DNA from: CAZPZZ01 sp964591245
Lineage (GTDB): Bacteria; Acidobacteriota; Vicinamibacteria; Vicinamibacterales; UBA8438
DNA: 47,273 nt
Reading direction: 5' to 3'
Assembly: GCA_964591245.1 (NCBI GenBank)
Contig: CAZPZZ010000013.1
Span: forward strand, 1-47,273
Shown here: in pieces, positions 34,820 through 43,387 of the stretch
Numbering within the stretch: position 1 is the first letter of the stretch
Layout of the letters: every line of letters starts with the position of its first letter
Translations under genes and position numbers: made by a program
The notes under the pieces: model-generated
The model's input: the letters and a program-made list of their open reading frames with translations, nothing else
Databases searched by the model: none
Told to the model about the DNA's origin: nothing

Positions 34820-34840
34820 ACGTGCAATTAGACGTGCAAT
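34817..34840. repeat. Tandem 12-bp duplication at the ankyrin stop codon
   Basis: The 12-mer TAGACGTGCAAT occurs twice head to tail. The first copy contains the TAG stop of the ankyrin gene and the second lies in the 3' spacer. It looks like a recent small duplication without coding effect. Confidence 0.85.
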
Positions 34841-34943
34841 GCGGCCACTCGATGGCGCCTGAGCCAGACGCCTCGGATCTACGCGACGGATGGCGTCGCC
34901 TCTGCCCGTCACATGACCACCCCCGAGAGGAGAACCCCCAACA

Positions 34944-35972
34944 ATGCACCGCTTCTATGCCACCTGGTCTGTCCTACTGATCGCCGGATTGCTCTGGATG
35001 CCTGCCACGAGCCGGGCCCAAAGCGAACCGTGGACCTTGCCTCTCACGTCGGATGGACACCCTGACCTGCAAGGAGTCTGGGCGAACAACACCGCCACGC
35101 CTCTCGAACGTCCCCAGGCTCTGGGCAACCAGGCCGAGTTGACAGAGGAGGAACTGGCCCGGGTCAGGGCGCGTTATGCAGAGCTCTTTGCTGGGGGAGA
35201 AACTGATGCTGCATTTGCGGACAGCGTGTTCACCGCCGCCCTCGGTGAAGAGGACACATTCTCCTCACGAGACACCTCAACTGGGAACTACAACCAATTC
35301 TGGCTGGTTGACCGCGAATTCGACCATCGGACGTCACTGGTCGTGGATCCGCCAAGTGGACGGCTGCCACCGCTGACGGCAGCCGCGCAACAACTCACCG
35401 AAGCGCGCGCTCTGCACGTAGCTGCCAATCCGGCCTCATCCTGGACCGACCGTCGGCTGCAAGAACGCTGTGTCACCTTCGGTATGCCAAATCTCTTTGC
35501 TGGATACAACACCTACTACCAGATCTTTCAGACGCCCGATCACGTTGTCATTTTGCACGAGATGATTCACGATGCTCGCATTATTCCGCTACGCGACGCC
35601 CCGCACATCGATGACACCATCCGACAGTGGCACGGCGACGCCAGAGGCTATTGGGACGGTGACACGCTGGTCGTCGAGACCAGGAATTTTTCGGCGCAAG
35701 CAGAGTCACCGGCGGCGCTCTACCAGCGAACCCGAGGCTCGGCCGCCCAACTACAGCTCGTCGAACGTTTTACCCGCGTCGGCCCAGATACACTCCAACA
35801 CGAGTTCACAGTCAACGATGCCGGCACCTACTCAGCAGCCTGGACCGCCATGATTCCCCTCAAGCGGAGCAACGAACCACTCTTTGAATACGCCTGTCAC
35901 GAAGGCAATATCGGCATGGAAGGTATCCTGTCCGGTCACCGCGCTGAGGAGCGCGCCGGCGCTGAGCGCTAA
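34944..35972 (+). CDS. Conserved secreted protein of unknown function
   Basis: 342 aa; GAGAGGAG lies upstream of ATG 34944. A signal peptide ends TSRAQ, followed by PLTSDGHPDLQGVWANNTATPLE-type text, of which GHPDLQGVW is the recurrent opening of a large secreted family in Acidobacteria-like genomes. The C-terminal half has the family signature DARIIPLRD, IRQWHGDARGYWDGDTLVVE and NFSAQ. No catalytic motif or named domain was recognised. Three Cys-containing spots suggest possible disulfides. It follows triplet B by 124 nt and may be co-transcribed, or have its own promoter in that spacer. Confidence 0.8.
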   Translation: MHRFYATWSVLLIAGLLWMPATSRAQSEPWTLPLTSDGHPDLQGVWANNTATPLERPQALGNQAELTEEELARVRARYAELFAGGETDAAFADSVFTAALGEEDTFSSRDTSTGNYNQFWLVDREFDHRTSLVVDPPSGRLPPLTAAAQQLTEARALHVAANPASSWTDRRLQERCVTFGMPNLFAGYNTYYQIFQTPDHVVILHEMIHDARIIPLRDAPHIDDTIRQWHGDARGYWDGDTLVVETRNFSAQAESPAALYQRTRGSAAQLQLVERFTRVGPDTLQHEFTVNDAGTYSAAWTAMIPLKRSNEPLFEYACHEGNIGMEGILSGHRAEERAGAER

Positions 35973-36016
35973 AACGCTCACGCAGCGTCAATGCAGACAC
36001 GGTCGTGTCTCACAAC

Positions 36017-36047
36017 GGCGTCACCGGAAACGAAAGCCGGTGACGCC
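36017..36047. terminator. Bidirectional terminator hairpin, 11-bp stem
   Basis: Arms GGCGTCACCGG (36017-36027) and CCGGTGACGCC (36037-36047) are perfectly complementary around a 9-nt loop. It sits between the converging stops at 35972 and 36066. No T-run follows on either strand. Confidence 0.7.
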
Positions 36048-36065
36048 AACGAGCAACACAACCAT

Positions 36066-37690
36066 CTATTCCGGCAACGCAAAAACGAAGAGCGTGTTCC
36101 CAGCACTCGGGCGTAACTCCGGCGTCAACCGGTTGAAGGCACCGGAGGTCAGCGAACGGCCGGTACTGGCCGCCACATACTGGCGCCCCTCGACCGAAAA
36201 GGTCACCGGAAAACCGGTCACCGGGGAACCGAGGTTGATTTCCCAGAGCACCTCACCAGTCTCCGCATCGAGAGCTCGGAACCGACCGTTGTAATCTCCT
36301 CCGAATATCAGGTCTCCACCAGTCGTCATCAGCGAACTCGTGGCGGCGCGCTGCTCATAGATCCACAACCGCTCACCGGTCTCGGCGGAAATCGCCTGTA
36401 CGGTGCCAACCTGATCAGTTCCAGGCGCAATCTGCGTACGGACCGACAGTTGATAGAGCGAGTCGTTATCGATCGCCATCATCCGCGCGCACGCATTGCG
36501 AAGTGGGTAGTACATCGTGTTCGTACGGGGGCTATACGCGCCCGCCTCCCAATCTTTACCACCGACGAGAGTAGGACACGCAAAGACTTCCTGCCCCTCA
36601 CGACGGAACACCACCTCCGAGTTCTCGGTCACAACTCCGGTGACACCATCGATACCACCAACGACGTTTTGCGCAACGGTCGGTGTGGCCCATAGGAACT
36701 CACCCGTTGCACGATCCAACGTGTATACAATCCCAGTTTTCCCGGGAATACCGGTCATCACCCGGCGTTCCTCCCCGGGAGTCAGCCTGGGATTGATCCA
36801 ACTGACCGTGGCGGGATCTGGTCGCACGGGCGTGTCGACCAGCAAGCGTTCAAAAGGATGATCGAGATCCCAGCTATCATTTAAATGCTGGTAGTACCAT
36901 GCGATCTCGCCTGTGTCCGCAGCGAGCGCCAAGGTCGAATTGTGGTAGAGATGCGTGAGTTCAGTACCGCCAACCATGAACTTCGGTGCCGGTGATGTTA
37001 CCGACGTTCCGATATACACAAGATCCAGGTCGGGGTCATAGCTCGGCACCATCCAGGCACCGACGTGCCTACGCTCCTCGAAGGGCACCTCACCCCAGGT
37101 CTCATCTCCCGGCTCGCCAGGCGCAGGAATCGTCCGCCGTCGCCAGAGTTCCTCGCCCGTCTCAGCATCGTGCGCAACGATGACGCAAGCGTTAGGCCCC
37201 CCACGTGGCGTACAGCCGCGACCAGAGATGACCTTACCCTCCGCAATGATAGGACCCGAACTTTGATTGGCCGGGTTGACGCGATAGTCGAGAATTTCAG
37301 TCTCCCAGACGAGCTCACCGGTGACCGCATCGAGAGCAAAGACGTAGTCATCCCCACTCGTGTCAATAATCTGCCTGTTGTAAATAGCCAGGTTTCGATT
37401 GAGATCCGTCAAGGCCCCGAGCATGTAGTCCTCAAGGTCATCGGGCCAGTCTCGACGGTACTCCCAACGAAGATCCCCCGTTGCCGCATCAATCGCCTGG
37501 ATCAGATCCCGCGGGTTCGGCATATACATCACGCCGTCGTAGACCAACGGGGTACCTTGCTGCAGCCCCGGCCCAAGTCCGCGAGACCAGACCAACTGGA
37601 GCTGCCCCACGTTGCCACGGTCGATCTGGTCAAGAGGACTGTAACCCCAACCATTGAGCGTCCGACGCCACATCAACCAATCCTCTGCGG
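36066..37690 (-). CDS. PQQ-binding beta-propeller quinoprotein (copy D), N-terminus lost in gap
   Basis: About 541 residues are visible; the frame runs into the second block of N, so the start and signal peptide are missing. It starts AEDWLMWRRTLNGWGYSPLD, which aligns with copies A and B. Blade motifs include DAATGDLRWEY, DAVTGELVWET, DAETGEELWRR, DAETGEVLWEI, and the active-site-type segment is LNDSWDLDHPFE. It should be an exported PQQ enzyme of the same subfamily as A and B; substrate unknown. No haem-binding motif is present. It converges with the secreted protein at 34944-35972. Confidence 0.88.
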
Positions 37691-37790
37691 NNNNNNNNNN
37701 NNNNNNNNNNNNNNNNNNNNNNNNNNNNNNNNNNNNNNNNNNNNNNNNNNNNNNNNNNNNNNNNNNNNNNNNNNNNNNNNNNNNNNNNNN
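37691..37790. other. Run of 100 N (scaffold gap)
   Basis: Exactly 100 N. Unlike the first gap, the flanks share no duplicated sequence, so real sequence of unknown length is probably missing, including the 5' end of quinoprotein D. The 90 nt on its right side (37791-37880) hold no recognisable gene. Confidence 0.9.
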
Positions 37791-37880
37791 GCCGACGACT
37801 ACTTCTTACGCGCATCTGCACAATCTGCCGTTGGTCGGCAACAAGCCGTCTCGTGCACGCGGTCACCTGACCGGACGAAC

Positions 37881-38783
37881 TCAGCCCACCCGAAGCACGA
37901 GGGTCATCTCTCCGATCGTGATGCGATCACCGTCGACCAACGCCTGTTCTGCCACCCGCGTCCCGTTGACCTGTGTCCCATTCCGGGATTGAAGATCTGT
38001 GATGGTCAAACCGGACGGACTCACCGTGATCAATGCATGTCGCCGAGAGACCCCACGGCCCGACAAGCAAATCTGGTTATCGCTGTTGCTACCGACGTAA
38101 TTCGTCACGCCCAGCGGGAACTGCTGAGGCGTTGCATCCTCGGTGTCGAGCATCAGGACCGAGCCCGGCGCAAGCATCGTCTGGTCGAAGTCATCGGCGA
38201 CTCCATCACCAGGACGAGCCACAATGGTGCGGTCAATCTCCTCTACGGGCAGGCCAGGATTGGTAGGCTCATCACCTGGGAATGCCAGGATGGTGTGATC
38301 TTGCTCCTCCGTATGCGCGCCGGGAACCGTCCCGACATCAGTCTCAGCCTCGAGAACCTCCAGGAACCGCTGGCGCATTGCCTCAGCCGCGTCGAAGTCG
38401 TCGTTCCGTCGAGCCAGCTCCGCCTCAGCTTCACCGAGCTGCTTTCTGAATTCTTCTTCGTCAAACTCCCCGACTCGACACCTGAACTCAAGTTCCTGCT
38501 TCTCAAGCAGCGCCTGCTCACGTGAACGCTTGAAGCTCTCATGAATGACCACGAACTCCTCAAACACAGCTGCCGCTTCAACCCGGAGTGGTCTTGCGTC
38601 CTCTTCCAGTGCTGCCTGCCGACGCACGTAATCCGCAATGACTCGCTGAAATACCGCCGGATCAACGTCACCCTTGAGGTCCTCGGCTTTCGCGCAAAAA
38701 CCCTCCAACACCTGGATTTCTTCATTGAGGGCAACGAGCTTGTTCAGGACCGACGTGTCGATCTTGCGCAACTCTTCAGGCAT
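37881..38783 (-). CDS. FHA-domain protein with N-terminal coiled coil
   Basis: 300 aa from ATG 38783. An alternative GTG at 38837 overlaps the stop of the SDR gene as GTGA and would add 18 residues. Residues 1-150 are a long charged, heptad-like region, probably a coiled coil. A linker then carries three similar motifs (DHTILAFPG, DRTIVARPG, DQTMLAPG). The C-terminal 95 residues form an FHA domain, with SRRHALI, LQSRNGTQVNGTRV and ITIGEMTLVLRVG; FHA domains bind phosphothreonine peptides. The linker motifs, each with a Thr after D-x, could be phosphorylated and bound by the FHA domain. Cytoplasmic. A Ser/Thr kinase partner is expected but not in the window. Confidence 0.88.
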   Translation of the reverse strand: MPEELRKIDTSVLNKLVALNEEIQVLEGFCAKAEDLKGDVDPAVFQRVIADYVRRQAALEEDARPLRVEAAAVFEEFVVIHESFKRSREQALLEKQELEFRCRVGEFDEEEFRKQLGEAEAELARRNDDFDAAEAMRQRFLEVLEAETDVGTVPGAHTEEQDHTILAFPGDEPTNPGLPVEEIDRTIVARPGDGVADDFDQTMLAPGSVLMLDTEDATPQQFPLGVTNYVGSNSDNQICLSGRGVSRRHALITVSPSGLTITDLQSRNGTQVNGTRVAEQALVDGDRITIGEMTLVLRVG

Positions 38784-38833
38784 GAGCACGACGATAGCAA
38801 GAAGGCCTGGGAGGCGCAATCGGTCGCACGCAC

Positions 38834-39685
38834 TCACGGAGCGGACACAGCCCGCAACACCGCCTCATAACCAGTCTGATAGGTTGGATACCGAAATCGA
38901 TATCCTGAATCCCGCAAACGGTGGTTCGAGCAACGTTTATTCGTTCGCGTTGAACTATCTTCCTCCAACTCTTCCACGGGGGGTGGCGCACCGAGTCGAA
39001 GAGCCAGCCATCGCATGACCTCCAGCTCGGTCGCTGGCTGATCATCAACCGCCACGTACAGGGACCGCGGTGACTCCAACCGCATCAGATGCGCTAACAC
39101 CCCAACACAGTCATCTCGATGAATCCGATTGGTGTACCGCCGGAATCCGGCCACACACCCGGCCTGGTCCCTGACCCGTTCGATCAACCGTGTGCGGCCC
39201 GGACCATAAATGCCCCCCAGACGCACAACAACAGTTGGGATGGAACTGCCAAGCGCACAGCGCTCGCCTTCCAGAAGAAGACGACCGGAAAAACCCAACG
39301 GCCGCGCCGCAGAGTCTTCATCAACAGATTCTCCATCGGTCTGCCCATAGACCCCTGTGCTGGAGACATACAGCAATCTCGACGGACCCCGTGCGCCACG
39401 TCCTTCAAGCACCGACTGCAAATTGACGAGGCCGTCTACATACGCCCGACGGTACGCCTCCTGAGTAAATGCATCCGCCGACACCGCGTACACGACGTAA
39501 TCGACATCGGCGGGGAGTTCACACAGTGAGGCCGGCTCACTCAAATCGGCGCAGACCGGGCGGATCGGATCAACAACGTCCACACGACGGCGCCGAAGTC
39601 CCCACACCACGTCGCCCTGTGCAGCCAATGCCTCGCCCAGCGAGGCACCGACGTAACCGCAGCCGGCAATCAGTACCCTGGCCAT
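38834..39685 (-). CDS. NAD-dependent epimerase/dehydratase (atypical SDR, YeeZ-like)
   Basis: 283 aa, cytoplasmic. The N-terminal Rossmann motif is IAGCGYVGASLGEALAAQG; VVWGLRRR follows, and LLYVSSTGVYGQTDGESVDED is in the middle. The active-site Tyr is present in VYGQ but the usual Lys three residues on is absent, as in the YeeZ-type atypical SDRs. Substrate unknown. The ribosome binding site TGAGGT immediately precedes ATG 39685. The gene is followed by the FHA gene with a possible 4-bp overlap, so the pair is probably one transcript. Confidence 0.88.
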   Translation of the reverse strand: MARVLIAGCGYVGASLGEALAAQGDVVWGLRRRRVDVVDPIRPVCADLSEPASLCELPADVDYVVYAVSADAFTQEAYRRAYVDGLVNLQSVLEGRGARGPSRLLYVSSTGVYGQTDGESVDEDSAARPLGFSGRLLLEGERCALGSSIPTVVVRLGGIYGPGRTRLIERVRDQAGCVAGFRRYTNRIHRDDCVGVLAHLMRLESPRSLYVAVDDQPATELEVMRWLALRLGAPPPVEELEEDSSTRTNKRCSNHRLRDSGYRFRYPTYQTGYEAVLRAVSAP

Positions 39686-40207
39686 ACCTCACTCAGCACC
39701 CAGCATTCCTCACCTCTTCGCCGACTCACGAGGGACCACGCCCGGTATCGTCTCGCACAATGTCCTTGGCTCCGATGCTCTTGAGACGAGCCATCGCTAG
39801 CGACTACATACGTACTATCACCTTCAACGCACCACAACTCTTGCGAACAGCCGTTCCTGCAATTGCACGATATGTGGCACGGTTCCCATGATCAGAAGCG
39901 TGGTCATGCCGCAAACCTCGAGAGGTTTGCGCCGGGTGATACGTGGTTGACGTCTGCGCTGTTCGTGGGGTTCCGGTATCAAATGGTGTGAGCACGTAAC
40001 GATGCGAAGGGTGGCGGCAAACAGTACACATCATCCGTCCATTCGAGTCGCCTGGAACAGGGAGGATCCACAGAAATAACTCTCCCCTCACTATCGGTCC
40101 ATTGCGCTGTATCAACAACGACGATGTGGGATGAAAACGGTGTGGCCACCCACCCATCGACGCGTCCGGTCCATCCGCTCTATGGCGATCGACGGACACG
40201 GAGTCGG
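39686..40207. other. 522-nt region without a supported gene
   Basis: Only one longer open frame exists here (39804-40304, - strand); it overlaps the CoA-binding gene, lacks a ribosome binding site and has no recognisable sequence. The region carries a strong hairpin at 39910-39931. The promoter of the SDR/FHA unit should lie at its left end. Nothing else was recognised. Confidence 0.5.
39910..39931. other. Perfect 10-bp inverted repeat
   Basis: Arms CGCAAACCTC (39910-39919) and GAGGTTTGCG (39922-39931) are separated by only GA. It lies in a gene-free stretch between two same-strand units. It could be a terminator of the metX operon, 276 nt downstream of its last stop, or an operator; the near-zero loop favours a protein-binding site. 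Confidence 0.4.
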
Positions 40208-40690
40208 CTACTGTAGACCGCCACGTACTGACGTGATCTTCTGTGTATTGAAGCCGAGCCAATGCATGCGGCCCACGTATCGCGCATGCTCCACCTTGAT
40301 ACACCTATCCATCACTACGGACAATCCTCCGGCTTCGGCAATCTGCGCCCCTTCTTCATTGATCACCCCGAACTGACTCCAGAGATTACCTGCACCGATC
40401 GCAACCGCTTCCTCGGCAATTTCCGGAAGCGCGTCCGGCGTACGAAAGACATTGACGACATCGACCCGATCCGGGATATCGCGCAAACTCGGATAACTCG
40501 TTTCGCCGAGGATTTCTTGCTCACGAGGATTCACAGGGATCACGCGAAACCCATGACGACGAAGGTAAAACCCGACGAAGTAGCTCGCCCGCAATTCCGT
40601 CTTGGAAAGCCCCACGACCGCCACCGTTTTCGCAGAATTCAGAACATCTTGGATAGTCGCGATGTCTTGATATCGACTCAGATCGAACAT
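40208..40690 (-). CDS. CoA-binding protein (YccU-like)
   Basis: 160 aa, the standard length for single-domain CoA-binding proteins. It has the Rossmann-like opening KTVAVVGLSKTELRASYFVG, then GFRVIPVNPREQEILG, YPSLRDIPDRVDVVNVFR, and NLWSQFGVINEEGAQIAEAG. Its start codon lies inside the end of metY, a 13-nt overlap, so translation is coupled to it. Function in the cell is unknown; operon membership with metX and metY suggests a link to CoA-thioester or sulfur-amino-acid metabolism. Confidence 0.9.
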   Translation of the reverse strand: MFDLSRYQDIATIQDVLNSAKTVAVVGLSKTELRASYFVGFYLRRHGFRVIPVNPREQEILGETSYPSLRDIPDRVDVVNVFRTPDALPEIAEEAVAIGAGNLWSQFGVINEEGAQIAEAGGLSVVMDRCIKVEHARYVGRMHWLGFNTQKITSVRGGLQ

Positions 40691-42003
40691 GCCGCTGCCC
40701 CTCGTGCCCCGGTTGCCTGGGCGACACTGGCGAACCCTTGCTCAAGATCCCAAATAAGGTCGGCGACATCTTCTACGCCGACCGAGAGACGGATCGTTCC
40801 GGGCCCGACCCCGGCAGCGCTAAGCTCAGCATCGCTCAGTTGCCGATGCGTCGTACTTGCCGGGTGAATGATAAGACTCTTGGAATCGCCAACATTCGCC
40901 AGGTGAGACCAGAGCGTCACCCCACGAATGAAATCTTGGCCGGCACGACGCCCCCCCTCGCAGTCGAACGAAAACACCGCTCCCGCGCCGCCGGGCATAT
41001 ATTTCTCCACAAGCGAACAGTATTTGCTTGTGGCCAGCCCTGGATAGGTCACATTTGATGTCAGTGCATGCGATTCGAGAAAATTGGCGACGGCACGAGC
41101 GTTCTCCACGTGGCGGGTCATCCTCAGAGACAGTGTCTCCAAACCCTGCAGGAAAAGAAACGCATTGAAGGGACTCATCGCGGCACCGAGATCCCGGAGC
41201 GTCTCAGCCCGCAACTTCATCAAATAGCCGTAGGTGCCAAAAGTTTCGTGAAACTGTAAGCCGTGATACGCCGGCGAGGGATCAGCCACCACGGGAAACC
41301 GCCCGTTAGACCAGTTGAACTCCCCCGACTCAACCACCACACCGCCAATACTCGTCCCGTGTCCCCCGATGAACTTCGTCGCCGAGTGCAGGACGATATC
41401 GGCTCCCCATTCCATCGGACGACAGAGAAACGGAGTCGCGAACGTGTTGTCAATCAACAGCGGCAACTGATGTTCATGGGCAATTCCGGCGATCCGCTCG
41501 ATGTCGAGCACATTCCCGCCCGGATTTCCGATGGTCTCGCCGTAAAAGGCCTTGGTGTTCTCGCGAACCGCCGCCTGCCACGCGTCGGGATCATCTGGAT
41601 CCACCCACGACAACTCCACCGACATCTTGCTCAGGTAATGTTTGAGTTGGTTGACGCTACCACCGTATAACGCCGACGATGAGACGACGTGGTCCCCCGG
41701 GGCGAGGAATGTGAAGAGCGCTGCCGCCTGGGCCGCAATGCCACTGGCAAACGCCACTGCCCCGCATCCGCCTTCGAGATTCGCGATCCGCTCTTCGAAA
41801 ACCGCGACCGTTGGATTCATGATGCGCGAGTAGGTATTGCCGTATTCCTGCAAGTTAAAATATGCTGCCGCCGACTCCGGGTCTTCAAATACGTAACTCG
41901 CCGTCTGGTAAATCGGCACAGCGCGCGCACCGGTATTCGGGTCAGGCCGCTGGCCTGCGTGTATCTGGCGTGTGTCGAACCCGAAACGCCGTGGTTCTTC
42001 CAT
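40678..42003 (-). CDS. metY: O-acetylhomoserine sulfhydrylase
   Basis: 441 aa from ATG 42003, chosen for GGAGGGG just upstream; the longer frame to 42066 overlaps metX and is unlikely. It is a Cys/Met metabolism PLP enzyme: TRQIHAGQRPDPNTGARAVP, YQTASYVFEDPESAAAYF, YSRIMNPTVAVFEERIA, the PLP lysine in HSATKFIGGHG, and LSVGVEDVADLIWDLEQGF at the C-terminus. The 430-440 aa length and the motifs fit MetY (homocysteine from O-acetylhomoserine plus sulfide) rather than shorter MetB/MetZ enzymes. It begins 19 nt after metX, which makes its substrate, and overlaps the CoA-binding gene. Confidence 0.95.
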   Translation of the reverse strand: MEEPRRFGFDTRQIHAGQRPDPNTGARAVPIYQTASYVFEDPESAAAYFNLQEYGNTYSRIMNPTVAVFEERIANLEGGCGAVAFASGIAAQAAALFTFLAPGDHVVSSSALYGGSVNQLKHYLSKMSVELSWVDPDDPDAWQAAVRENTKAFYGETIGNPGGNVLDIERIAGIAHEHQLPLLIDNTFATPFLCRPMEWGADIVLHSATKFIGGHGTSIGGVVVESGEFNWSNGRFPVVADPSPAYHGLQFHETFGTYGYLMKLRAETLRDLGAAMSPFNAFLFLQGLETLSLRMTRHVENARAVANFLESHALTSNVTYPGLATSKYCSLVEKYMPGGAGAVFSFDCEGGRRAGQDFIRGVTLWSHLANVGDSKSLIIHPASTTHRQLSDAELSAAGVGPGTIRLSVGVEDVADLIWDLEQGFASVAQATGARGAAACSI

Positions 42004-42022
42004 CAACCCCTCCGCTCCTCGG

Positions 42023-43267
42023 TTAGGTTTCTCGCTTACGTCCAGTGGACGCGCGGAACAACCCACGCGCGAGGAATGCCTTAATCATAGGTGTCTGGCG
42101 CGCTTCTTCCAGCAGAAAGCAGTCGTGGCCATATGGGGCATCGATCACATGCCACTCCACGTCGCGCCCGGTCGCCCGCAGCGCCGACGCCAGCTCCTCT
42201 GAACCGCTGGGAGGATATAGCCAATCCGAGCTGAATGCGATCAGCAAGGTACGAGCAGCAACCCTCTGGAGCGCTCGCTGTAAATCGCCAGCACCATACT
42301 GCCGCGCCAGATCAAAGTAAGACAACGCCCGTGACATGTAGAGATACGTGTTGGCATCGAAACGTTGAACGAAACGGTCCGCTTGATGCCGCAAATAGCC
42401 CTCGACCTCGAATTCTGGGCGGGTGAGATCATAGTGAAGGTCATCACCGTGCTGTAACCGTCGACCAAATTTCTCCCGCACCGAAGACGCCGAAAGATAC
42501 GTGATGTGTCCGACCATGCGGGCCACACCCATGCCTGCACGGGGTGCGCGTCCCGTGTCGTGATAATTCCCGCCCTGCCAATCCGGATCCGCTGTGATCG
42601 CGTTACGTGCGATGGCATTCCAGGCCACCCCCTGCGGGTGCAGCGCATGGGTCGATGCGATAGGGACAATTGCCTCGACCTGAGTCGGATAACGAACGGC
42701 CCACTCGAGCGCCTGCATCCCACCAAGTGAACCGCCAGCCACCGCCACGAGTCGTTCAATTCCGAGCGTCGACAGCCATGCTCGTTGCGCCCGGACCATA
42801 TCCGATACCGTGATCACAGGAAAGTCAGCCCCGAATGGACGCCCTGTCGCCGGATTCACAGAGGATGGTCCAGTGGTACCACGGCACCCTCCCAGCAAAT
42901 TCGAGCTCAGGACGCAATAACGGTCTGTATCGAACGCTTTGCCGGGACCGATCATGCCGTCCCACCAACCCAACCCGTGCCGCCAACTCCCATCGCGCTC
43001 TTCGGCGCGAAACCCATCGCGAGTACTCTGGGTTTCCGGTCGCCCGGCATACCCGGCCGCATGCGCGTCTCCGCTCAGCGCATGGCAAACAAGAATCACG
43101 TTGTCCCGATCGGGTGCGAGCTGTCCGTACGACTCGTAGGCGATCCGAACGGGGAACAGCTCCCGACCGCAATCGAGGGCAAGCGGCTCAGGCAGCTCAA
43201 GATACTGGGTTTCGACAAGCCCCACCGACCCCGTGTCCGTGGACGGACCCTGCCTAGACATCGTCAT
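42023..43267 (-). CDS. metX: Homoserine O-acetyltransferase
   Basis: 414 aa. It acetylates (or succinylates) homoserine for direct sulfhydrylation by MetY. The alpha/beta hydrolase fold has VRIAYESYGQL, ILVCHALSGDAHAAG, WWDGMIGPGKAFDT, the nucleophile Ser in AVAGGSLGGMQALEW, the Asp in FSSDWLYPP, and the His in YGHDCFLLE, so the triad is complete. Starts at 43267 and 43261 are both possible; neither has a clear ribosome binding site. It heads the metX-metY-CoA-binding operon and is divergent from osmC, with 120 nt between. No SAM riboswitch was recognised in that spacer. Confidence 0.95.
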   Translation of the reverse strand: MTMSRQGPSTDTGSVGLVETQYLELPEPLALDCGRELFPVRIAYESYGQLAPDRDNVILVCHALSGDAHAAGYAGRPETQSTRDGFRAEERDGSWRHGLGWWDGMIGPGKAFDTDRYCVLSSNLLGGCRGTTGPSSVNPATGRPFGADFPVITVSDMVRAQRAWLSTLGIERLVAVAGGSLGGMQALEWAVRYPTQVEAIVPIASTHALHPQGVAWNAIARNAITADPDWQGGNYHDTGRAPRAGMGVARMVGHITYLSASSVREKFGRRLQHGDDLHYDLTRPEFEVEGYLRHQADRFVQRFDANTYLYMSRALSYFDLARQYGAGDLQRALQRVAARTLLIAFSSDWLYPPSGSEELASALRATGRDVEWHVIDAPYGHDCFLLEEARQTPMIKAFLARGLFRASTGRKRET

Positions 43268-43387
43268 GCGGTGGGATCATACCGTCGCCCTGGCCATATC
43301 CGATCGTTACTCCTCGGCGCACTCGATATATGCTGTTTATTCGTAACAAGCTAATGCGCCAACCACGCCCAATGAGGAGAATGTAGG

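Noticed and set aside
37065..38525. 486-codon open frame on + running across the second gap
   Set aside because: It is antisense to quinoprotein D and the FHA gene and stays open only because the N run is read through.
39804..40304. 166-codon open frame on the - strand
   Set aside because: It overlaps the C-terminus of the well-supported CoA-binding gene by about 100 nt, has no ribosome binding site and no recognisable sequence pattern.
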